Positions 26,529 to 35,486 are shown, numbered from the stretch's first letter. The stretch is DNA of 62,301 bases from an uncultured Prevotellaceae bacterium (GCA_900318205.1 ONJS01000029.1:1-62301); one strand, 5' to 3'. Translations and numbers: made by a program. Notes: generated from the letters alone by a model not told the origin.

Positions 26529-27065
26529 TTGGCTAACCCGACGACTAAACAAGAATTGTTGGCATCCATTGCCGATGGATATGCCAAATTGTGCGACCAG
26601 ATGGCTAAGATGAGCGATGAAGAAAAGGCCGCACCGTTTGATTTTTCAGCCGATCCCAAGAAGTGCGGTGTGCGCTGGCAATATGACCGTTGCCTGCGTG
26701 ACTTGCTCATTCACCTGCACGAGTGGCAGGTGCTCATGCGTGAGTTTGTGCAGAACATCCGTGACGGTCATCCAAGAGATTACCTGCCCGATGAATACCG
26801 TCGCAACTACCATGAGATGGACAAGATGCTTGTCGAGAAGCACCAGGGCACAACGCTTGAGGAAGCCCAAAGCCGGCTGCAGCAGACGCAAGAAGAAATG
26901 CTGCGTCTTGCCGACAGCTTTACTGATGAGGAACTCTTCAAGAAGGGGTATTACAAGAACACCTACACCACTACGATGGCAGCCTATTTTGTGAGTGTCA
27001 CCACCAGTCCCTACGGTCAGGCGGTTAAACTGCTCAAGACCCACCAGAAGAATTGCCGTAAATAA
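26529..27065 (+). CDS. ClbS/DfsB-family four-helix protein
   Basis: The 178-residue protein begins ANPTTKQELLASI and carries the family's WQYDRCLRDLLIHLHEWQ segment with a conserved histidine pair. ClbS and DfsB relatives are DinB-like helical bundles. ClbS hydrolyses colibactin and protects its producer. No colibactin genes are near, so most likely this is a general detoxification or unknown-role member. The start codon is TTG (no ATG is available nearby in frame). Confidence 0.8.
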   Translation: MANPTTKQELLASIADGYAKLCDQMAKMSDEEKAAPFDFSADPKKCGVRWQYDRCLRDLLIHLHEWQVLMREFVQNIRDGHPRDYLPDEYRRNYHEMDKMLVEKHQGTTLEEAQSRLQQTQEEMLRLADSFTDEELFKKGYYKNTYTTTMAAYFVSVTTSPYGQAVKLLKTHQKNCRK

Positions 27066-27148
27066 CATGAGTTGTTTTGCGGTTAGTTTCTAGTCGATGG
27101 CATGAGTTTTGCAGTTCAATTGTTGATATTGTAACTGATAACTAAAAG

Positions 27149-27631
27149 ATGATGAAACGATTATTGTATGTAGCAATCATTGGTGTGTTGATGGTAGCCT
27201 TCACGGGATGTAAGGAGAATTACTCGGTGGGTGAGAAGGTCGGTAACTTGATTGAGTTCACCAAGAAAGGCGTTTTCTGGGACTCATGGGAGGGCCGTAT
27301 GAACTTGACCCAAACGGGAATGAACACGAGTGGAGAACCATTCCAGTTCTCGTTTGACAATGACCGCAACGACCAGGATTCGCTCGTGCAGGTGCTCTAC
27401 CAGGCACAAGTCGAGGGATGGAAAGTCAAACTCAAGTACCACGCTGTGTGGGGCTTCAAGAACATTTTCAACAACCGTGGTGAGACCGACTATTTCATCG
27501 ATGATGTAGAGGTGCTTGACAAGGATTTCGCCAATCCCTTACGTCAGATGAGCAGCCGTCAAGGACAAGTGGTTGATACCGTATGGGTTGTCGTTGATAA
27601 GGCCGAGATGCTCAAGCACATGAAGCATTGA
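27149..27631 (+). CDS. Lipoprotein of unknown function
   Basis: The 160-residue product has a lipoprotein signal with lipobox AFTGC at about residues 17-21. I do not recognise a family. The mature part is beta-rich with a conserved-looking GVFWDSWEG motif near residue 41, which I have seen in small Bacteroidota proteins without a known role. It converges on the TPR gene with only 5 bases between the stop codons and no terminator. Confidence 0.78.
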   Translation: MMKRLLYVAIIGVLMVAFTGCKENYSVGEKVGNLIEFTKKGVFWDSWEGRMNLTQTGMNTSGEPFQFSFDNDRNDQDSLVQVLYQAQVEGWKVKLKYHAVWGFKNIFNNRGETDYFIDDVEVLDKDFANPLRQMSSRQGQVVDTVWVVVDKAEMLKHMKH

Positions 27632-27636
27632 GCGGC

Positions 27637-27921
27637 TTAAGGATTGTAGTAGTCCTTGTTGTAGAAGTCAAGGAGTTCCTGCAAGTGGCGGTAGGCCTCG
27701 GCGGCGGGACCGTCGGGGTCGAGTTCCATCGATTCAAGGTAGCTGTTAAGGGCCATGCGTATGTTGCCGTTCTGGCGATAGGCGTTGCCGCGCAGGTAGT
27801 ATGCCTGGGCTAACGTTTCTTTGGACGTGCCTTTGTTCTCAACAATCTCGTTTGCTGCTTCGAGCGCAGCATCTCCCTCGCTGCGGGAAAGCATAGCTTT
27901 GATTTCCTGTATGGTTTTCAT
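27637..27921 (-). CDS. Small TPR-containing protein
   Basis: A 94-residue cytosolic protein with one clear TPR pair (AQAYYLRGNAYRQNGNIRMALNSY, about residues 37-60) flanked by helices. Probably a protein-binding adaptor; its partner is unknown. Its promoter (minus-strand TAATTTTG at 27944-27951) lies back to back with that of the TerB-like gene. Confidence 0.75.
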   Translation of the reverse strand: MKTIQEIKAMLSRSEGDAALEAANEIVENKGTSKETLAQAYYLRGNAYRQNGNIRMALNSYLESMELDPDGPAAEAYRHLQELLDFYNKDYYNP

Positions 27922-27943
27922 ATTATTTTTCGCTTTATAGGTG

Positions 27944-27981
27944 CAAAATTACACCTTCTTCGTGAAAAAACACTATCTTTG
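27944..27981. promoter_or_regulatory. Divergent promoter pair (small TPR gene / TerB-like gene)
   Basis: Minus-strand TAATTTTG (27944-27951) serves the TPR gene. Plus-strand TATCTTTG (27974-27981) lies 23 bases before the TerB-like start. Both match TAnnTTTG. Confidence 0.6.
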
Positions 27982-28003
27982 CCCAAAATAAATTATTGTT
28001 AGT

Positions 28004-28396
28004 ATGGATTCAAAGAAAGAAAACATCCAGGATCAGCAGCGCCTGGGTCAACTCAAGAACCTGGTGATGCTCGCTACTGCCGATGAGCGTTTTACCGACT
28101 CGGAACTTGCCGTGTTGCTTGCCGTGGCATCGCGTGAAAATATTACCCCCGAGGAATTCAACGACGTCATTGAGAACCCCGACAGCGTGTCTATCACCCT
28201 GCCCGAGGATGAAGAGACCAAGCTCGCCTACCTGCGTGACATGGTAGCCATGATGATGGTTGACGGCGAACTCGACGAGCATGAGCTCGCCATCTGCAAA
28301 CTCTATGCAATGGCATTAGGCTATCGTGGCAGTATTGTGGACGGCATGATTGCCGGAGTGATTGACAGCCTCGATGCCGAGGCGTCACCCTGTTGA
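28004..28396 (+). CDS. TerB-like protein
   Basis: The 130-residue acidic, all-helical product resembles the tellurite-resistance TerB fold. It shows two related halves, each with a D-rich turn (ATADERFTDSELAVL and MVDGELDEHELAICKL). TerB domains are metal-binding or membrane-associated modules; most members have no proven tellurite role. No other ter genes are nearby. Confidence 0.7.
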   Translation: MDSKKENIQDQQRLGQLKNLVMLATADERFTDSELAVLLAVASRENITPEEFNDVIENPDSVSITLPEDEETKLAYLRDMVAMMMVDGELDEHELAICKLYAMALGYRGSIVDGMIAGVIDSLDAEASPC

Positions 28397-28405
28397 TGCT
28401 TGGGT

Positions 28406-28822
28406 ATGAAAAAGTTAGGCTTCCTGTTACTGGCTTTTTTCTTGTGTTTCCCGTTTGTGGGTTCTGCCCAAAATGTGGAGACCGAGGATTTTGACAGTTT
28501 AGTGGCCAAGTTCAATGCCGAGTGCCCGATTACTTCAGGAGAGAATTGGGCGTTAACCTCATTTGCGACAGCTGGTGATACCGTCCTGATCGAATTGCAG
28601 GTGCCTGCCTCGCTCGGCGGATTTATGTCGTTGCTCACCGCAGACACCGACAACGTGAAGCGTCTGTGGGTAAGAGAACTGAATAGCTTCGGTGAGCAGT
28701 GGAAGACGTTTGTCACCCGTCTGATAGAGGCTGACCGCCCGGTGAGGCTTTACTTCACGCCTAAAGGTGGTGACACTGCGGCCGAGATTGTCTTGAGACC
28801 GTCTGATTTCAAAAATCAATAA
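28406..28822 (+). CDS. Secreted protein of unknown function
   Basis: A 138-residue product with a clear signal peptide (MKKLGFLLLAFFLCFPFVGSAQ). The mature part has alternating beta-like stretches and no motif I recognise. It starts 9 bases after the TerB-like gene and likely shares its transcript. An ATG two codons upstream is also possible. Confidence 0.72.
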   Translation: MKKLGFLLLAFFLCFPFVGSAQNVETEDFDSLVAKFNAECPITSGENWALTSFATAGDTVLIELQVPASLGGFMSLLTADTDNVKRLWVRELNSFGEQWKTFVTRLIEADRPVRLYFTPKGGDTAAEIVLRPSDFKNQ

Positions 28823-28988
28823 TCCCCATGTGGTAACTGGCGAGGGAAAAGACCTGGTATAAGGCTTTTCCACAGTTTTTATGGCTGTGACCGTCTGATT
28901 GGAATTTTGGCACAATTCTTGCAAAGGTCTAATTCAGCGGTGTTTATGCCCGTGAATTGTATAACCAAAATAATATAAGATAATTGAG

Positions 28989-29642
28989 ATGAACAAGAAA
29001 TCGCTCTTTGCGGGTCTGATGGTATCGGCCCTGATGTTGTCAAGTTGCCAGTCAATGGGTCAATTCTATGGCGCAGCCACGGGAGCATCTATCGGCGGTA
29101 TGTTTGGTTCGGCCATCGGTGGCATTTCCGACGGTCGACGGGGCAGTGACTTGGGTACTGTGGTGGGTATGGCAGTCGGCGGCATTGTCGGTGCTGCAGC
29201 AACAGCCCCCAAGACAGATAATGGCAACTACCGTTCCTCGGATTACTACTATGACTACGACATGGATGATTACCGCCAGAACAATGCCTATAGTCCCTAT
29301 GTGAACATCGAGATTGTTGACCTGCGCTTTGTTGACGAGAACAATAACAATGCCCTGGATGCCAACGAACACGCCAAGTTGGTGTTCATCATGCGCAACA
29401 CAGGTCGTGACTACGTCTATGATATCGCTCCGGTAATTACCGTGAGTGGCACCAAGGAGATTTATCTGTCGCCCACAGCCATCGTTAAGGAACTCGCTCC
29501 AGGCAAGGCTGTGCGCTACCAGAGCGAACTGATTGCCACCAAGAAACTCAAGAACGGCTCCGCCGATTTCACTATCGGCTTCTCGGATGGCGACAAGATT
29601 TATACGATGCGCTCCTTCCAATTGCGCACCAATCGACGCTAA
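28989..29642 (+). CDS. Glycine-zipper lipoprotein
   Basis: The 217-residue protein has a lipobox LSSC at about residues 17-20. It then carries a glycine-zipper region (YGAATGASIGGMFGSAIGG... VGMAVGGIVGAAATAP) able to span or insert into the outer membrane. A tyrosine/aspartate-rich linker follows, then a beta-sandwich-like C-terminal domain starting VNIEIVDLRFVDENNNNALDANE, with an EF-hand-like acidic loop. A structural envelope role is likely. Confidence 0.78.
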   Translation: MNKKSLFAGLMVSALMLSSCQSMGQFYGAATGASIGGMFGSAIGGISDGRRGSDLGTVVGMAVGGIVGAAATAPKTDNGNYRSSDYYYDYDMDDYRQNNAYSPYVNIEIVDLRFVDENNNNALDANEHAKLVFIMRNTGRDYVYDIAPVITVSGTKEIYLSPTAIVKELAPGKAVRYQSELIATKKLKNGSADFTIGFSDGDKIYTMRSFQLRTNRR

Positions 29643-29670
29643 AAAAATAGACCCGTTAAGGTCTATCTGT

Positions 29671-29697
29671 GCCGTGGCTCTGCCGCGGCTTTTTTTG
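29671..29697 (+). terminator. Terminator after the glycine-zipper gene
   Basis: GCCGTGG and CCGCGGC (29671-29677, 29683-29689) pair with one wobble and are followed by seven T. A smaller TAGAC/GTCTA hairpin sits just before it. Confidence 0.8.
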
Positions 29698-29708
29698 TTC
29701 ATTTCAGG

Positions 29709-30554
29709 TTAGAGGATGACGCGCTGGGCGTTGACGGGTTCGTTGACAAAAACGCTGGCCAGCGGGGAGAAGTGGTCGGGATCCTCGGTCGTGAAGTAGC
29801 GGCAAGTACCGCCACGACTGCAATGACGCTCGATTTCAGGATGGCGTTGCAGGTAGTCGGCGAGGCTGTCGGCAACGATGGGACCTTGCTGGATGATGTT
29901 CACACCCTCGGGCCTGAACTGGTTGATCTTGTTGATGAGCAAGGGGTAGTGGGTGCAGCCCAGGATGACCGTGTCGATTTCGGGACACTGCGACATGAGC
30001 AGGTCGATATCCTTCTTGACGAAGTAGTCGGCGCCGTCGCCGTCACTTTCGCGGTTCTCGACCAGCGGCACCCACATGGGGCAGGCATGGCCGTGGACCT
30101 TGAAGTCGGGGTACATCCCTTCAATCTCGATGTTATAGCTGCGGCTGGCAATGGTGCCCGGTGTGCCGAACACGCCGATGTGGCCAGTGCGGGTCAACTC
30201 GCCCACTTTCTCCACCGTGGGACGTACGACGCCCAGGACGCGGCGGTCGGGGGCGAGGGTGGGGAGGTCCTGCTGCTGGATGGTGCGCAATGCCTCGGCC
30301 GAGGCCGTGTTGCAGGCCAGGATGATCAGGTGGCAACCTTGTTTGAACAGGTGCTTCACGGCTTGCAGGGTGAACTCATAAACCAGTTCGCGGGAACGCG
30401 TGCCATAAGGAGCCCGTGCGTTATCGCCCACAAACAGGTAGTCATATTGCGGCAGTACACGCCTGATGTCGCGAAGGATTGTCAGTCCGCCGAAACCCGA
30501 GTCAAATACCCCGATGGGCGCTTGCTCTATGCCATCTTTTATCATCATTGCCAT
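29709..30554 (-). CDS. murI: Glutamate racemase
   Basis: MurI makes D-glutamate for peptidoglycan. The protein (281 residues from ATG 30554) has GVFDSGFGGLTILRDIR at the start and the two catalytic cysteines in LACNTAS and LGCTHYPLL. The start was set inside the longest frame because the -7 box at 30573-30580 would put transcription start after the first ATG. Confidence 0.96.
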   Translation of the reverse strand: MAMMIKDGIEQAPIGVFDSGFGGLTILRDIRRVLPQYDYLFVGDNARAPYGTRSRELVYEFTLQAVKHLFKQGCHLIILACNTASAEALRTIQQQDLPTLAPDRRVLGVVRPTVEKVGELTRTGHIGVFGTPGTIASRSYNIEIEGMYPDFKVHGHACPMWVPLVENRESDGDGADYFVKKDIDLLMSQCPEIDTVILGCTHYPLLINKINQFRPEGVNIIQQGPIVADSLADYLQRHPEIERHCSRGGTCRYFTTEDPDHFSPLASVFVNEPVNAQRVIL

Positions 30555-30572
30555 ATACGTTAAATTCTTCTG

Positions 30573-30611
30573 CAAAGATAAGCCATTTTTTGTGATTTAT
30601 TTGTAAATTTG
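30573..30611. promoter_or_regulatory. Divergent promoters murI / folP
   Basis: Minus-strand TATCTTTG (30573-30580) for murI and plus-strand TAAATTTG (30604-30611) for folP, both TAnnTTTG. The folP box is 26 bases before ATG 30638. Confidence 0.65.
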
Positions 30612-30637
30612 CAAGTTAAAATGTGAGTATAACCAAG

Positions 30638-31522
30638 ATGGAGCCGTTCAAGTCCTATAGCCTGAATCTGAAAGGCCGCCTGGTGACCATCGACCGTCCG
30701 TGGGTGATGGGCATCATTAACGTCACGCCCGATTCTTTCTATAGCGGTAGCCGTGTCGCTGATGAACAGACGCTTATCGAGCGTGTGAGAGCGATGGTGG
30801 CCGATGGTGCCGACGTGATCGACGTGGGTGCCTGCTCCACGCGTCCCGGCAGCGCATCGGTTGATGCCTGTGGCGAGATGGAACGTCTGCAATGGGCACT
30901 GGCCGCTATCCGTCGCGAGTTGCCTGACGTCATCCTCTCGATAGATACCTATCGTGCCGAAGTGGCACGCCGCTGTGTGGAAGAGTGGGGGGCTGACATC
31001 ATCAACGACATCTCAGGTGGCACGATTGATGACCGGATGTTCGCCACCGTGGCGAGCCTGCGGGTACCTTATGTGTTGATGCACATGCGCGGTACCCCCG
31101 AGACCATGTCGTCGTTGACCGATTATGATGATGTGACTGCCGAAGTGCTTGAATGGATGGCGCGCCGCATCGATGATCTGCGCCAGATGGGCGTCGCCGA
31201 CGTGATTGCCGACCCGGGATTCGGCTTTGCCAAGACCCTGGAGCAGAATTACGAGATGCTTGCACGACTCAATGCTTTTCATGCGCTTGACGCCCCGTTG
31301 CTGGTGGGCGTTTCCCGCAAGCGCATGATTTATACGCCTCTCGACTGTTCAGCCGATGAAGCCCTCAACGGCACCACTGTCATCAACACCATTGCCTTGC
31401 TTCAAGGTGCCCATTTCCTGCGTGTCCATGATGTGCGGGCGGCTGCCGAGGCGGTGAAACTCACCACGATGGTCATGAAGAATGGCCCTGTCAATTCGCA
31501 TCCAACAACCCTGATATCCTAA
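30638..31522 (+). CDS. folP: Dihydropteroate synthase
   Basis: FolP joins p-aminobenzoate to dihydropterin pyrophosphate in folate synthesis and is the sulfonamide target. The 294-residue barrel shows WVMGIINVTPDSFYSG, IDVGACSTRPG, IINDISGG, MHMRGTPETM and the C-terminal RVHDV motif. ATG 30638 is preferred to GTG 30623. cdaA follows after 6 bases, a linkage common in Bacteroidota. Confidence 0.96.
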   Translation: MEPFKSYSLNLKGRLVTIDRPWVMGIINVTPDSFYSGSRVADEQTLIERVRAMVADGADVIDVGACSTRPGSASVDACGEMERLQWALAAIRRELPDVILSIDTYRAEVARRCVEEWGADIINDISGGTIDDRMFATVASLRVPYVLMHMRGTPETMSSLTDYDDVTAEVLEWMARRIDDLRQMGVADVIADPGFGFAKTLEQNYEMLARLNAFHALDAPLLVGVSRKRMIYTPLDCSADEALNGTTVINTIALLQGAHFLRVHDVRAAAEAVKLTTMVMKNGPVNSHPTTLIS

Positions 31523-31528
31523 CACTGT

Positions 31529-32323
31529 ATGTTACTCTTAGGAAGTTCAATATTCTCACTTTTCAGCATTAAGGATTTGCTCGACATCCTGCTGGTGGCA
31601 ACCCTGCTGTTCTACCTCTACCGCACAATGAAGGACTCGGGCTCGCTTGACATTTTTGTCGGCGTGCTGGCCTTTGTCGTGGCATGGGTAGTGATGTACA
31701 AAATGATGGATATGCGCCTCATCGGCACCATCATGGACAAGTTCATCGACATCGGCTTGTTCATCCTGGTTATCCTGTTCCAGGACGAGATCAAGCGTTT
31801 CTTGACTGAGTTGGGTTCCAGGAGGGGCCTCAAAATCTTTGATAAACTGTTCAGGAGCAAGACCGAGGTGGCCGATGCCAAGAAGTGGATTCTCCCCGTG
31901 GTCTATTCCTGCATGAACATGTCCAAATCCAAGACTGGCGCGCTCATCGTGGTGCAACGCACCATTCCGTTGACCGACTATGAGCGCACGGGTGACATTA
32001 TCAATGCCGACATCAACTCGCGCTTGATCGAGAACATCTTCTTTAAGAACAGCCCGTTGCACGATGGCGCCCTGATTATCAACGGCGGTAAAATCATGAG
32101 TGCAGGTTGCATCCTGCCGGTTTCCCATGATACCAACATCCCGCGTTACTTGGGTCTGCGTCATCGTTCCGCCAAGGGCATTTCTCAGGCTACCGATGCC
32201 ATCGCCATCGTGGTGAGCGAGGAAACGGGACGCATCTCCTATGCCCACAAGGGCGAATTGCACCTGAACTTGTCAAGCACCGACTTGGAGCACGCCCTGT
32301 CGGCCCTTGTTGAGGATGAGTAG
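31529..32323 (+). CDS. cdaA: Diadenylate cyclase CdaA
   Basis: CdaA makes c-di-AMP from two ATP and controls osmotic and cell-wall homeostasis. The 264-residue protein has three N-terminal membrane segments (to about residue 83) and a DAC domain with the DGA (179-181) and RHR (211-213) motifs needed for catalysis. It is in one operon with folP; no cdaR is adjacent. Confidence 0.95.
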   Translation: MLLLGSSIFSLFSIKDLLDILLVATLLFYLYRTMKDSGSLDIFVGVLAFVVAWVVMYKMMDMRLIGTIMDKFIDIGLFILVILFQDEIKRFLTELGSRRGLKIFDKLFRSKTEVADAKKWILPVVYSCMNMSKSKTGALIVVQRTIPLTDYERTGDIINADINSRLIENIFFKNSPLHDGALIINGGKIMSAGCILPVSHDTNIPRYLGLRHRSAKGISQATDAIAIVVSEETGRISYAHKGELHLNLSSTDLEHALSALVEDE

Positions 32324-32375
32324 GTTGCAAGTAATGGCGTTTAGGTGAAAGGTGAATAAAACTGAATGATGAAGC

Positions 32376-32957
32376 ATGTTTGACATTGACGGAACACTGG
32401 TGAGTCTGGAACTCGTCGAGCGGTTTTTCTGCTGCGACTTGGACACGTGTCTCGGTGCCTGCTGCATCGAGGGCGACTCGGGAGCGCCGTTGACCGAGAA
32501 AGAGTACCAGATGTTAAAAGAAATACTGCCTGAGGTGTGGGACGACCTGTTGCCACAGGCTCAGGAGCAGATCAAGGAACATGGCGTGGCATTCTTTGAC
32601 GTCGAGGGCGAACTCGTGACGCAACTCGTCGGTGGTGCCAATTGCGTATTCACCACCTATGCCCCTGGTGGAATGTGCTACTGTGCCATTGAGAAGGCTT
32701 ATCGCGAGGGCCGCATCAAGTGGCGCAAGCCCATGTCATGCTATCTTTATCCCGTGCGCATCAAGCGTTACCCTGGTTATGATGCGGTCAATTATGACCG
32801 ATGGAAAATCTGCAAATGTGCCGAGGTGTTGGGCCGAAAGGAAGGCATCCGCCTCTATCAATTCCTCAAGGAACCGTTGATTGAACGATATGGCCAGCAG
32901 TGGTATGACACACTGGTCGCTAATTGTGAACTATATATTAAGGAATATTTATCATGA
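32376..32957 (+). CDS. DUF3109 cysteine-rich protein
   Basis: The 193-residue protein begins MFDIDGTLVSLELVERFFCC and has a cysteine cluster (CCDLDTCLGACC) plus later cysteines (GGMCYCAIE, MSCYLYP, ICKC). This is the DUF3109 pattern, and a bound metal or iron-sulfur cluster is plausible. The enzyme activity is unknown. It is 52 bases after cdaA and overlaps the CotH gene by 4 bases (ATGA). Confidence 0.85.
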   Translation: MFDIDGTLVSLELVERFFCCDLDTCLGACCIEGDSGAPLTEKEYQMLKEILPEVWDDLLPQAQEQIKEHGVAFFDVEGELVTQLVGGANCVFTTYAPGGMCYCAIEKAYREGRIKWRKPMSCYLYPVRIKRYPGYDAVNYDRWKICKCAEVLGRKEGIRLYQFLKEPLIERYGQQWYDTLVANCELYIKEYLS

Positions 32958-34711
32958 GATTAGGATGGATATTGGCGACACTGATGTTTTGTGTCGCTTT
33001 ACCGTCTTTGGCTCAACTGTCTATTGGTGGCACTACGCCCGTTTATGACAGTCGTACCAAGACGTACATGCTGACCGTTCCCGAGGACGTGTTTGGCGAT
33101 GCTTATCAGGCTCCTGTGGTTCTTGAAAGTGGTGTGACTTCGGTGACGATTAATGGGCAAGAAGTGACTGATCAGGTGACGTTCCCGCTCATTGATGGCG
33201 GAATGAGTTACACATTTGTGTTCAAGAGGAATAACCAGGTGACTCAATCCACGATCCACTTTACTTATCTGCCCATCATGTGCATCACGGGCTCATTCGG
33301 CAATACCTATACGGTGGGGTCCGTTCAGATGATTATGCCCGACGGTCAGGGTGTGCAGAATTACCGTGCCCGCATCAAGCAGGCAGGGGCATCCACCAAC
33401 CTGCAGTGGATTTATAAGCGCAACTATCATGTCAAGTTCATTGATGAGAACGACGAGAAGATGGATGTTACCTTCTTCGGTCTGCGCAACGACAATCACT
33501 GGCGACTTGACGCGGGCACTCGAGACATGATACGTTTCCGCAACTATGCCGCCAACGGCTTGTGGGCCGCTTTTGCCAACAAGCCCTATTATGCAGACCA
33601 GCAATCCAAGGCCCGCTCCTACATTCGTGGCTCGCATGTCGAGGTCTTTATGAACGGCGCTTATCACGGCTTCTACAACTTCCACGAGTTTATGGACCGC
33701 AAGCAGTTGAAGCTCAAGAAGTATGACGAGGTCACCGATGAGGACACGGGGCTGTCGTCAGTCCAGTTTCACGGCATGATGTGGAAGGGTGCCAAAAGCA
33801 CACCTGAGACACTCTTCATGCTGCAAGGAAAGGAACCAGACAACACCCTGGACAACTGGTGCGGATTTGAATTGGAGTATCCCGAGATTGATGATGTGTG
33901 CCCAACAGACTATAGTGTGCTGCGCAACGCAGTGAAGTTTGTGGCAAGGAGCAACACTGAGACTTTCAACAGCCAGGTTGAAGATTATTTTGACTTGCCT
34001 GTCCTGGTCGATTACTTCATGTTCCTCCATGTAGTGTTCGGCATTGACAATGTTGACAACAACGTGGTGGTGGCATGTTATGACCAGGCTGTGGACAAGA
34101 AAGTCACCTTTGCCGTGTGGGATCTTGACGCTACGGTAGGGCAGCACTATCTGGATATCGATGGCTATTATCATGCCGATGAGATTCAGCCCGAGAGGGA
34201 GTTGGAAGATATGCCCAACAACATGTGCTTGTTCAAGTACAACAAACTCTTCATGCAGTTGAAGGAGAAGCCTGGCTTCTACAGAGCTGTGGTGAACAGG
34301 TACTGGCAACTGCGGGAGACCGTGTTGCATCCCGACAGTCTTGTGGAACGTTATCAGGCGATTTATCGCCGTCTCGACGCTTGTGGCGCTCTTGACCGTG
34401 AGTCCCAGCGTTGGTCCGGGACCGACGAGATAGATTATCGCACCCTGGATTTCCCTGCCGAGTTGGACTACCTGTGTGACTGGCTGCGCCGCCGCATCGC
34501 CTACCTTGACAACAACACCTTTGCCTGCCTGCGAGGGGACGTGAACGGTGACGGAAAGGTGAATATCGAGGATGTCACCACCTTGATCGACTACCTTTTG
34601 TCTGGCGCAACGCCAAACGGCTTTAACGATATCAATGCCGATGCTGATGCCGACAACATCGTCAATATTGCTGATGTCACCAGGATCATCAACATCCTTT
34701 TAGCGTCCTGA
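32954..34711 (+). CDS. Secreted CotH-kinase-family protein with C-terminal dockerin-like repeats
   Basis: The 585-residue product has a signal peptide (to about residue 20), a beta-rich N-terminal part, and a CotH kinase fold from about residue 120. That fold carries the RSYIRGSHVEVFMNGAYHGFYN strand and the active-site VWDLDATVG segment. The C-terminal 60 residues hold two calcium-binding-like repeats (RGDVNGDGKVNIEDVTTLID and ADADADNIVNIADVTRIIN). CotH proteins phosphorylate spore-coat proteins in Bacillus; targets in Bacteroidota are unknown. Its ATG overlaps the DUF3109 stop. Confidence 0.85.
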   Translation: MRLGWILATLMFCVALPSLAQLSIGGTTPVYDSRTKTYMLTVPEDVFGDAYQAPVVLESGVTSVTINGQEVTDQVTFPLIDGGMSYTFVFKRNNQVTQSTIHFTYLPIMCITGSFGNTYTVGSVQMIMPDGQGVQNYRARIKQAGASTNLQWIYKRNYHVKFIDENDEKMDVTFFGLRNDNHWRLDAGTRDMIRFRNYAANGLWAAFANKPYYADQQSKARSYIRGSHVEVFMNGAYHGFYNFHEFMDRKQLKLKKYDEVTDEDTGLSSVQFHGMMWKGAKSTPETLFMLQGKEPDNTLDNWCGFELEYPEIDDVCPTDYSVLRNAVKFVARSNTETFNSQVEDYFDLPVLVDYFMFLHVVFGIDNVDNNVVVACYDQAVDKKVTFAVWDLDATVGQHYLDIDGYYHADEIQPERELEDMPNNMCLFKYNKLFMQLKEKPGFYRAVVNRYWQLRETVLHPDSLVERYQAIYRRLDACGALDRESQRWSGTDEIDYRTLDFPAELDYLCDWLRRRIAYLDNNTFACLRGDVNGDGKVNIEDVTTLIDYLLSGATPNGFNDINADADADNIVNIADVTRIINILLAS

Positions 34712-34777
34712 AGACGTTGCAAATGACCTAATTGTGAAAAAAACTGGAAATTTTATTGCCAGTTCAGGAAATTGTAG

Positions 34778-34785
34778 TACCTTTG
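34778..34785 (+). promoter_or_regulatory. rplS promoter
   Basis: TACCTTTG (-7) with ATTG at 34755-34758, 19 bp upstream, 85 bases before the rplS start. Confidence 0.65.
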
Positions 34786-34869
34786 CCCCGCTTTTCGTAA
34801 TCTCTGGCAAGAAATAGAGTGGCTTGTGTATATTGCGAAGTGATTATTAACAGATTAAATGACATAACA

Positions 34870-35175
34870 ATGGACTTGATTAAAGTTGCAGAACAAGCAT
34901 TTGCTACAAACAAGCAGCACCCGCAGTTTTTCCCGGGTGACACAATCACGGTAGCATACCGCGGCGAGGGTGAGAAGAAGCGTTTCACCGTGCGCAAGAT
35001 CAGTGACAACATCGGCGTTGAGCGTATTTTCCCGCTCGAGTCTCCGTTTATTGACAGCATCACCATCAACAAGCATGGTAAGGTGCGTCGTGCTAAGCTG
35101 TATTACCTGCGTGGTCTCACCGGTAAGAAGGCTCGCATCAAGGAGCGCCGCATCATCAAGAAGGAAGAGGCCTAA
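34870..35175 (+). CDS. rplS: 50S ribosomal protein L19
   Basis: bL19 is at the subunit interface next to L14. From ATG 34870 the product is 101 residues, with [33 protein letters not shown] and [16 protein letters not shown]. The longer open frame upstream is not coding-like and crosses the leader. Confidence 0.97.
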   Translation: MDLIKVAEQAFATNKQHPQFFPGDTITVAYRGEGEKKRFTVRKISDNIGVERIFPLESPFIDSITINKHGKVRRAKLYYLRGLTGKKARIKERRIIKKEEA

Positions 35176-35202
35176 TCGCCAACCCCCTTCGATAGAATGT
35201 CA

Positions 35203-35242
35203 TGAAGGACCGTGGGCATCACTGCCCTCGGCCCTTAAATTT
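35203..35242 (+). terminator. rplS terminator
   Basis: GGACCGTGGGCA and TGCCCTCGGCCC can pair with two mismatches around TCAC, followed by an A/T-rich run with six T, about 30 bases after the rplS stop. Confidence 0.6.
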
Positions 35243-35311
35243 TTTATCATTAGTGTCCGGGAAAAATATTGAAGATGTTAGCGGTCCGAGGAACCGATTT
35301 CAACAAATAAG

Positions 35312-35386
35312 ACCATGCAAGAACCTCGTAGAGGTTCGCATCTTGGTCACAGCGCCGAACTCTATAAGTGCCTCGAAGAGGTACTT
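35312..35386. repeat. Two tandem hairpins with a shared CCTCG-AGAGG core
   Basis: Within the 387-base gap after rplS, GAACCTC-GTA-GAGGTTC (35321-35337) is extended by flanking ACCATGCAA and GCATCTTGGT. AAGTGCCTC-GAA-GAGGTACTT (35366-35386) follows 28 bases on. Similar stems and loops suggest a repeated extragenic element. The rest of the gap holds only the rplS terminator and the next gene's promoter. Confidence 0.5.
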
Positions 35387-35486
35387 TGTGATTTGCCTTA
35401 GTTATAATTAGTCCAGCATAATTCTCTTTATTGTGCGATATTTCTTCTTTTTTTTCAAAAAATCTGCCGATTTCACAAATAATGTG

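Noticed and set aside
26529-27065. ClbS-like gene as evidence for colibactin resistance or synthesis
   Set aside because: No polyketide or peptide synthase genes are nearby and the family is broad, so only a family-level call is supported.
28004-28396. TerB-like gene as a tellurite-resistance locus
   Set aside because: A single TerB-like gene without terC, terD or terZ neighbours is not evidence for tellurite resistance.
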